This document shows positions 62,123 to 64,000 of a stretch of 64,000 bases of DNA, one piece after another. The stretch comes from Hydrococcus rivularis NIES-593 (GTDB lineage Bacteria > Cyanobacteriota > Cyanobacteriia > Cyanobacteriales > Microcystaceae), in NCBI RefSeq assembly GCF_001904635.1, contig NZ_MRCB01000025.1, positions 1 through 64,000 of the forward strand, given 5' to 3'. Position numbers and translations under genes: made by a program. The notes below the pieces were generated by a model. That model saw only the letters and a list, made by a program, of their open reading frames with translations, was not told the origin of the DNA and ran no database searches. Within the stretch, counting starts at the first letter, position 1, and each line of letters opens with the position of its first letter.

Positions 62123-64000
62123 ATGAAAAAGTTATCTTCGCTCGAATTTCGGCTTTTATCTGTAATCTTCGGTTGTATTTTTGTTTTATCAATAGGACTC
62201 CACAGTTTTGCCCAGGAACCAAATACCGAAATTCTTTGGGATACTTACGGCGTACCTCATATTTACAGCAAAAATGAGCGAAACGCTTTCTATGCTTTTG
62301 GTTGGTCGCAGATGCAAAGTCATGGCAATTTAATTTTGCGCCTTTACGGAACCGCTCGCGGACGAGCAACCGAATACTGGGGAGAAAAGTATTTAGAATC
62401 GGATCGCTGGGTGCGATCTATGGGAGTCTTCGATCGCGCTCAAACTTGGTATGAGGCACAAAGTCCTACTTTCCGTCTCTATCTCGATGCTTTCGCCGCT
62501 GGAATTAATCGTTATGCTCGACAACATCCCGAACTCATTGATGACTCAGTTGAAGTGGTTTTGCCAGTCAATGCAGTAGATGTACTCGCTCACGCGCAGA
62601 GAGTCTTGAATTTTACTTTTGTCGTCGCTCCTACAACGGTTGCCGAACTAACCAAACAGGAACGCAATTACGGCTCTAATGGCTGGGCGATCGCGCCAGA
62701 GCATTCGGAAAGCGGAAACGCTATACTACTAGCCAATCCCCATCTTCCCTGGTCGGATTTATTCCTTTGGTATGAGGCGCAAATAGTGGCTCCAGGAATT
62801 GATGCTTATGGGGCAACTCTCGTCGGAATTCCGGTGTTAGCGATCGCGTTTAACGATAATTTAGGTTGGACGCATACCGTTAATACTTATGATGGCTGGG
62901 ATGTTTACGAACTGACGCTAGCTGATGGCGGCTATCGCTTTGATGGTAAGCTTAAAACCTTTCAAACACAAGAGCAAACTTTAAAAATTAAACAGAGCGA
63001 TGGAAGTTTTCGTCAAGAAACATTTTTGGTGCGACATTCCATTCACGGCCCGATTGTAGCAGAAAAAGACGGTAAGCCTATCGCGCTACGAGTAGCAGGA
63101 CTCGACCGAGCGAGAGCGCTAGAACAGTGGTGGGATATGGCGCGTGCCACTAATTTTACTCAGTTTGAGGCAGTGCTAAAACGCTTGCAATTGCCTATGT
63201 TTACGGTCATGTATGCGGATCGAGACGGACATATCCTGCATCTATTTAACGGTCAAGTTCCCGTCCGCGATCGCGGTGACTTTAACTATTGGCAAGGAAT
63301 TATCCCCGGCGACACCTCTGCTACTTTGTGGACAAAAACTCACCCCTACAAGGATCTCCCGCGCCTACTCGATCCTAAAAGCGGTTGGCTGCAAAATGCC
63401 AACGATCCGCCCTGGACGACAACTTTCCCCCTTGCTCTCAACCCAGATGATTATCCAGCTTATATGGCTCCGCGCGGCGTTATGAATTTTCGAGCGCAGC
63501 GATCTGCACGGATGTTAGCTGAAGATGAAAAAATATCATTGAAAGAAGCGATCGAGTACAAACATTCAACGCGAATGGAACTAGCCGATCGCATTCTCGA
63601 CGACTTAATTGATGCCGCACGGCGATCGAATAAAGCAAGCGTGCGTCAAGCGGTGCAAGTCTTGCAAGCTTGGGATCGTCAAGCTGATGCAGACAGTCAG
63701 GGAGCAGTTTTATTTGACTTTTGGACGCAAGAAATGGATTTTCCGAATTCATTTGCGATTCCTTGGCGCGAAAACGCTCCCCGCGTTACCCCTGACGGAC
63801 TTAAAGATCCCCAAAAAGCAGTAACAGCCCTAGAAACGGCATCTGCTAAAGTTAAGGCAGCTTATGGCAAACTAGATATCGAATGGGGAGAAGTTTTTCG
63901 ATTGCAGTATGGTACAGTCGATCTTCCTGCTAATGGGGGGTTTGGAGATCTAGGCATTTTCCGAGTTGTCAATTTCGAGTCTGGGGATAACGGGCGATTT
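62123..64000 (+). CDS. Penicillin acylase-family (PvdQ-like) Ntn hydrolase, partial at right edge
   Basis: A frame of 626 codons runs uninterrupted from the ATG at 62123 to the window edge, so the C-terminus is missing. A signal peptide (VIFGCIFVLSIGLHSFA-QEP) sends it to the periplasm. The pattern is that of penicillin/acyl-homoserine-lactone acylases: ILWDTYGVPHIY, AFGWSQMQSHGNLI, then the autocleavage/nucleophile site NYG-SNGWAIAP with Ser185, ILLANPHLPW, FNDNLGWTHTVN and later QNANDPPW. The family is cut into alpha and beta chains at that Ser. In Pseudomonas the relative PvdQ removes the fatty acyl chain from a pyoverdine precursor. Beside a FAAL-primed siderophore pathway, a similar deacylation is likely here, but quorum-signal acylase or a general role cannot be excluded. 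Confidence 0.9.
   Translation, partial: MKKLSSLEFRLLSVIFGCIFVLSIGLHSFAQEPNTEILWDTYGVPHIYSKNERNAFYAFGWSQMQSHGNLILRLYGTARGRATEYWGEKYLESDRWVRSMGVFDRAQTWYEAQSPTFRLYLDAFAAGINRYARQHPELIDDSVEVVLPVNAVDVLAHAQRVLNFTFVVAPTTVAELTKQERNYGSNGWAIAPEHSESGNAILLANPHLPWSDLFLWYEAQIVAPGIDAYGATLVGIPVLAIAFNDNLGWTHTVNTYDGWDVYELTLADGGYRFDGKLKTFQTQEQTLKIKQSDGSFRQETFLVRHSIHGPIVAEKDGKPIALRVAGLDRARALEQWWDMARATNFTQFEAVLKRLQLPMFTVMYADRDGHILHLFNGQVPVRDRGDFNYWQGIIPGDTSATLWTKTHPYKDLPRLLDPKSGWLQNANDPPWTTTFPLALNPDDYPAYMAPRGVMNFRAQRSARMLAEDEKISLKEAIEYKHSTRMELADRILDDLIDAARRSNKASVRQAVQVLQAWDRQADADSQGAVLFDFWTQEMDFPNSFAIPWRENAPRVTPDGLKDPQKAVTALETASAKVKAAYGKLDIEWGEVFRLQYGTVDLPANGGFGDLGIFRVVNFESGDNGRF

Overview
The window is cyanobacterial DNA. 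GCGATCGC-type (HIP1) octamers are very frequent, heptamer-type short tandem repeats (CCAAAAT-like, and CGCAGAGG / GACAAGGG-like) occur throughout, and the genes match cyanobacterial NRPS/PKS types. I cannot name the genus. Apart from an IS5-like transposase remnant at the left edge, the whole window is one iron-acquisition island. It encodes synthesis, export, uptake, regulation and probably periplasmic processing of a lipopeptide siderophore. The gene set resembles the cyanochelin type (fatty-acyl starter plus beta-hydroxyaspartate residues), but with several parts I do not recognise from described clusters.

Layout. Minus strand: an MFS exporter (628-1950) and a lipoprotein siderophore-binding protein (1995-2981). 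A 463-bp divergent regulatory region (2982-3444) separates them from a long plus-strand assembly line. (1) FAAL-ACP-C-A-MT-PCP (3445-10203). (2) KS-AT-KR-ACP (10200-14789). (3) C-A-PCP with a threonine code (14850-18221). (4) A glycosyltransferase fused to a C domain and a TauD/SyrP-like hydroxylase (18221-21958). (5) Interface-A(Asp)-PCP-C-A(beta-Ala)-PCP (22078-28659). (6) A PanP-like aspartate decarboxylase, a plausible dedicated beta-alanine supply (28751-30355). (7) C-A-PCP (30352-33852). (8) KS-AT-MT-KR-ACP (33955-39687). (9) A stand-alone C protein, a stand-alone TauD hydroxylase and Interface-A-PCP (39885-45606), a split copy of the cassette found fused in genes 4-5. (10) C-A(Orn)-PCP-reductase (45674-50260). 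Then follow a class III aminotransferase, an MbtH protein and a type II thioesterase.

Colinear reading of the chain (inference): fatty acyl - N-methyl residue of unknown identity - malonate unit - Thr - beta-OH-Asp - beta-Ala - residue of unknown identity (basic-like pocket) - C-methylated malonate unit - beta-OH-Asp or beta-OH-Asn - Orn. The chain is released by reduction and possibly transaminated to a terminal amine. A sugar may be added by the fused glycosyltransferase.

Uptake side: a PchR-like AraC regulator (53167-54162), a TonB-dependent receptor with three AMIN repeats (54379-57660), a small plug-less receptor-like barrel (57673-58977), two FecCD permeases and a FecE-like ATPase (59169-62037), and a PvdQ-like penicillin-acylase-family hydrolase cut off by the right edge (62123-64000). 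A Fur-like site lies in front of the permease operon. The megasynthase genes carry many short interspersed repeats inserted in frame in interdomain linkers, and the two PKS genes share a 269-bp nearly identical tract; both suggest recent recombination-driven remodelling.
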